A DNA stretch of 64,000 bases from Gracilibacillus massiliensis (GTDB lineage: Bacteria > Bacillota > Bacilli > Bacillales > Amphibacillaceae), in assembly GCF_001458115.1 (NCBI RefSeq), contig NZ_CZRP01000013.1, positions 1 to 64,000 on the forward strand. The letters run 5' to 3'. Shown piece by piece: positions 60,472-64,000 of this stretch (positions are counted from its first letter, which is position 1; the number at the start of each line of letters is the position of its first letter). The notes beneath the pieces are model-generated. The model did not search any database and was not told the DNA's origin. It saw only the letters and a list, made by a program, of their open reading frames with translations. The position numbers and the translations under genes were made by a program.

Positions 60472-63400
60472 GCCAATCAACCTCCTCTAGTTTGCGAATG
60501 ACAACATGTAAGTCTCGTTGGTTTCCGGTTGGCCCATAATAGTTAAAGCCGTAGCTTAGTTGGCCATATCCACCAATCATATGAGTTGGCTTCATATGAA
60601 TTTTCGTCGGGCTATTGTGAGTACCTCCACGATTTTTGGTTAAGTTGGTACCTGGAACATGGATATGACGATCTTGTGCATGATGCATAAACGCCATTGT
60701 TCTTGGAATTCGGTGTGAAACCACTGCTCTAGCCACGACAACACCATTACGGTTAAAACATTCAATCCAGTCATTGTCTTCAATACCAGCTTCTGCTGCA
60801 TCATCTTTATTAAGCCAAATGGTCGGCCCGCCACGGAAAAGGGTTAACATTGGTTGTGCATCATAATACATACTGTGAATCGACCACTTATTGTGTGGTG
60901 TTAAATAGTTCAAGGTAATCTCTTTACCTTCAACAGGTGGCCGATCCTTTTTAAAAGGCGTGTGATGGAGCATTGGTTTAAATGTTGCCATCTCTTCACC
61001 AAACTCTTTCATCATCTCATGGTCCAAGAAATAGGATTGACGCCCTGTTACCGTTCGGAATGGGATCATTTTTTCAATATTGGTTGTAAAAGGAGAATAC
61101 CTTCTCCCATCTTTTTCTGATCCACTAAAGGCTGGTGAAGTGATTACCGTTTTTGGTTGGGCATTGATCTGTTCAAACGTGAATAGTTCTTCTTCGCGCT
61201 CTTCTGCTAAATCTCGTAATTTTAAGTTCGTCTGTTTTTCTAATGCTTCCCATGCTTTTACTGCCACTTTCCCATTGGTTGTCGAGGAAAGTCTTAAAAT
61301 TGCTTCACAGGCATCCCGTGCATCTGTAATATTTGGTAGTCCTTTCGAAATACCTTCGTCTTCTACCCTGCCAATTGCATGTTTCGTTTGTTCATATTCC
61401 TTCTCCATCGACCAGCTGATCCCTTTGCCACCATAAGGATTTTTGGCAATGTTCGTACCGAGTGAGGTAAACTTCTTATAGAGCTGTTTATAATCTCTTG
61501 CCACAACATGGACATTTGGCATCGTTTTTCCTGGAATTGGTTCACAATCCCCTTTGGACCAATCTTTAATTTCACCTAATGGCTGTGCCATCTCTTGGGC
61601 TGTATCATGTAGCAATGGGCTTGTGACCACTTCTTTGAATTCCTGCATATCCACTTCTTCTGCTAAATCGGAAATTCCCTTTGCTAGTGCTTTGAAAATA
61701 TCCCAATCGGACTTTGCCTCCCAAGGTGGAGAAATTGCCGGGTTGAACGGATGGACGAATGGATGCATATCGGTACTTGATAAATCATGTTTTTCATACC
61801 AAGTCGATGCAGGTAAAATAACGTCGGAATATAGTCCAGTACCTGCCATTCGGAAGTCTAAATCGACTAATAAATCAAGTTTTCCTTCCGGTGCTTTGTC
61901 ACGCCATTTAATTTCAGATGGTCGTAAACTGTCTTCGTCATCATTTAATAATCCATGACTTGCTCCAAGTAAATGCTTAAGAAAATACTCGTGTCCTTTA
62001 CCAGAACTAGAAATTAAATTTGCTCTCCACACGAATAAGGTTCTTGGATAATTTACTGGATTATCAGGATCTTCGATGGAGAATTCTAATTGTTTATCTT
62101 TTAACTGTTTGGCAACATATGCCCCAATCTCTTCCTGTGTATGGTTGCCAGCTTTTATTGCTTCTTGATAGACATCAATTCCATTTTTACTGAAAGTCGG
62201 ATAAGAGGGCAGCCAGCCTAATCTTGCTGCCAGGACATTATAGTCAGCTGGATGATCATATCTTGCTTTGTCAACCGTCTTTGCAGTTAATTCATTAATG
62301 GATGTTTCTTCATAGCGCCATTGATCTGTTGCAAAATAGAAAAAGGATGTACCATTTTGCAATTTTGGTGGCCCTTGCCAATCCTTAGCAGTTGCGATTG
62401 TATTCCACCCTTCTGCAGGACGTAGTTTTTCCTGACCAACATAGTGAGCCCAGCCACCACCATTTACACCTTGTGCACCAACCATAATTACGAGATTGAC
62501 AACCGCTCTGTAGATGGCATCTGAATGGAACCAGTGGTTAATCCCTGCGCCAACGATGATCATCGAACGACCGTTGGTATCTATTGCGTTTTGCGCAAAT
62601 TCACGAGCAATTTTTGTGACCAAATGACGGTCAACACCAGTAATTTTTTCTTGCCATCCTGGTGTAAATGCCTCGTTGTCATCATAAGTGGAAGCAACAT
62701 CTCCACCAATCCCTCGATCAATGCCGTAGTTTGCCAGCATTAGATCATAAACGGTCGTGATATATGCCGTTTTGCCATTGATCTCTCGTTTTTTAACTGG
62801 AATATTTCGCTTCATCGTCGCTCTTGTTTCTGCATCAAAATACGCTATTTCAACGGTTTTGATCTCATCTTCAATACCTAAAAAGCCCAGTACAGGCTCA
62901 ATTTTTTCTTCTGTTCTTTCATCAATTAACTGTAGGTTCCATTTTCCTTGTTTATCCCAACGTGCACCCATTGTTCCTTGAGGAATCGCAAAATCATTGG
63001 TTAATGTATTGTACATCATTGGTTTCCATTCACTGTTCGTTGTAGCTATGCCTAAATCTTTTGCATGTAGGAATCGATCTGCTACTAATTTGTTACCATT
63101 TTGAGTTAATTTCACTGCGAATGGAAAATCAGTATATGTTTTGGCATAGTTTTCAAAATAAGGAGTACGTTGTTTTTGGTAAAATTCATTCAAAATAACG
63201 TGTCCCATTGCCATCGCTACCGCACCATCCGTCCCTTGTTTGACACTCATCCAGTCATCTGAAAATTTGGTTGATTCGGCATAATCAGGACTTACCGAAA
63301 CTACTTTTGTTCCTTTATAACGAGCTTCTGCTAAAAAGTGTGCGTCAGGTGTACGAGTAAGTGGTACATTCGATCCCCAAGTCATGATATAACCGGAATT

Positions 63401-64000
63401 ATACCAATCAGAACTTTCTGGAACATCGGTCTGATCGCCCCATATTTGCGGTGAAGCAGGTGGTAAGTCGGCATACCAGTCATAAAAACTTAGCATCGGT
63501 CCGCCAACTAGTGACATAAACCTGCTTCCCGCAGCATGGCTTACCATCGACATTGCCGGTATAGGTGAAAAGCCAATATTTCTATCTGAACCATACTTTA
63601 GAGTGGTATACATCACAGATGCTGCCACCAGTTTTGTTACTTCAGACCAGTCTGAACGTACAAGTCCCCCTTTACCGCGAGCACGTTTATATGTTTGTGC
63701 TTTTTCTGGATCTTCAACAATGCTCTTCCATGCTTCTAAAGGATTGTCATGTGTTGATAAGGCCTCACGCCAGAGTGCTAGTAATTTTTTTCGTACATAT
63801 GGATATTTCACACGTAATGGACTGTAGATATACCAAGAAAAACTTGCACCTCTTGGGCAGCCTCTTGGTTCAAAGTCTGGCATATCTGGACCAGTGGAAG
63901 GATAGTCTATCGATTGACCTTCCCAGGTTACGATGCCGTCTTTTACGAATATATTCCAGCTACAAGATCCTGTACAATTGACACCATGTGTAGAGCGAAT
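60461..64000 (-). CDS. narG: Respiratory nitrate reductase, alpha subunit (5' end outside window)
   Basis: Molybdenum enzyme reducing nitrate to nitrite on the inner membrane face. 1179 codons are in the window, and about 40-50 N-terminal residues lie beyond base 64000. The FS0 4Fe-4S ligands are visible at the start (STHGVNCTGSCSW and later RGCPRG). The frame continues through SDWSEVTKLVAAS, MTWGSNVPLTRTPDAHFLAEARYKGTKVV and MAGTGLYSDVILPASTWYEKHDLSSTDMHPFVHPF to FNYYGPTGNQRDLHVVIRKLEE. Intact throughout. First gene of narGHJI, and its promoter is not visible. Confidence 0.97.
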   Translation of the reverse strand: MRSTHGVNCTGSCSWNIFVKDGIVTWEGQSIDYPSTGPDMPDFEPRGCPRGASFSWYIYSPLRVKYPYVRKKLLALWREALSTHDNPLEAWKSIVEDPEKAQTYKRARGKGGLVRSDWSEVTKLVAASVMYTTLKYGSDRNIGFSPIPAMSMVSHAAGSRFMSLVGGPMLSFYDWYADLPPASPQIWGDQTDVPESSDWYNSGYIMTWGSNVPLTRTPDAHFLAEARYKGTKVVSVSPDYAESTKFSDDWMSVKQGTDGAVAMAMGHVILNEFYQKQRTPYFENYAKTYTDFPFAVKLTQNGNKLVADRFLHAKDLGIATTNSEWKPMMYNTLTNDFAIPQGTMGARWDKQGKWNLQLIDERTEEKIEPVLGFLGIEDEIKTVEIAYFDAETRATMKRNIPVKKREINGKTAYITTVYDLMLANYGIDRGIGGDVASTYDDNEAFTPGWQEKITGVDRHLVTKIAREFAQNAIDTNGRSMIIVGAGINHWFHSDAIYRAVVNLVIMVGAQGVNGGGWAHYVGQEKLRPAEGWNTIATAKDWQGPPKLQNGTSFFYFATDQWRYEETSINELTAKTVDKARYDHPADYNVLAARLGWLPSYPTFSKNGIDVYQEAIKAGNHTQEEIGAYVAKQLKDKQLEFSIEDPDNPVNYPRTLFVWRANLISSSGKGHEYFLKHLLGASHGLLNDDEDSLRPSEIKWRDKAPEGKLDLLVDLDFRMAGTGLYSDVILPASTWYEKHDLSSTDMHPFVHPFNPAISPPWEAKSDWDIFKALAKGISDLAEEVDMQEFKEVVTSPLLHDTAQEMAQPLGEIKDWSKGDCEPIPGKTMPNVHVVARDYKQLYKKFTSLGTNIAKNPYGGKGISWSMEKEYEQTKHAIGRVEDEGISKGLPNITDARDACEAILRLSSTTNGKVAVKAWEALEKQTNLKLRDLAEEREEELFTFEQINAQPKTVITSPAFSGSEKDGRRYSPFTTNIEKMIPFRTVTGRQSYFLDHEMMKEFGEEMATFKPMLHHTPFKKDRPPVEGKEITLNYLTPHNKWSIHSMYYDAQPMLTLFRGGPTIWLNKDDAAEAGIEDNDWIECFNRNGVVVARAVVSHRIPRTMAFMHHAQDRHIHVPGTNLTKNRGGTHNSPTKIHMKPTHMIGGYGQLSYGFNYYGPTGNQRDLHVVIRKLEEVDWLED

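Overview
The window is AT-rich DNA from a spore-forming, probably halophilic or salt-tolerant member of the Bacillaceae, of the Gracilibacillus/Amphibacillus/Virgibacillus kind. The evidence is a partial 16S rRNA of Bacillales type at the left edge, T-box and S-box riboswitches, a CwlJ spore-cortex hydrolase, a YjcZ-type sporulation peptide, and gene families that look like Bacillus. The genus is an inference. No tRNA genes, phage, transposase genes or CRISPR arrays were seen.

Layout. 0-5 kb: the 5' end of an rrn operon with tandem promoters, leuS with its T-box leader, and rlmN. 5-14 kb: a mixed set of an orphan acetolactate-synthase-like enzyme, cold-shock protein, DUF488 protein, luciferase-like oxidoreductase, an esterase/serine-hydrolase pair, an MFS drug exporter and cwlJ. 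14-19 kb: sulfur assimilation and methionine genes (cysP-sumT on the minus strand, metI-metC on the plus strand) fired from two back-to-back promoters, each with its own SAM riboswitch. 19.6-43 kb: one long minus-strand block described below. 44-51 kb: lipM-lipA, a HAD phosphatase, a yjcZ gene, and a GH127 glycosidase divergent from an AraC regulator. 51-56 kb: ddl, a membrane-anchored Mur-ligase-like protein, an alpha/beta hydrolase, and bioY with a BirA operator. 56-64 kb: narGHJI for respiratory nitrate reductase plus a TPR protein.

The outstanding feature is a bacterial microcompartment (BMC) locus at 28.8-41.3 kb. It encodes six shell proteins (one BMC-P pentamer, five BMC-H-type), a PduL phosphotransacylase, a CoA-acylating aldehyde dehydrogenase, a class II (fuculose-phosphate-type) aldolase, and homologues of methylthioribose-1-phosphate isomerase (MtnA) and methylthioribose kinase (MtnK). 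It also holds a ribose-type ABC importer and an O-acetylhomoserine sulfhydrylase-family PLP enzyme. The aldolase (C-terminus), aldehyde dehydrogenase (N-terminus), PduL (N-terminus) and the PLP enzyme (C-terminus) each carry a short amphipathic helix, with a polar linker in three of them, that looks like an encapsulation peptide. I infer a metabolosome for a 5-deoxy- or 5-methylthio-pentose released from SAM-derived nucleosides: import, phosphorylation, isomerisation and aldol cleavage to DHAP plus acetaldehyde or 2-(methylthio)acetaldehyde, then acyl-CoA, acyl-phosphate and CoA recycling. The PLP enzyme would add methionine/thiol chemistry in the lumen. Next to it on the same strand lie a CoA-disulfide-reductase-like flavoprotein, a two-subunit CoA transferase, a nupNOPQ-like nucleoside importer, a sulfite-oxidase-like protein and a nucleoside phosphorylase, which could feed the same pathway from nucleosides.

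Intergenic DNA is also notable. Five loci carry paired, head-to-head ~130-bp hairpin elements whose stems vary with compensation. One locus carries eight 21-bp-phased repeats that switch orientation in the middle.
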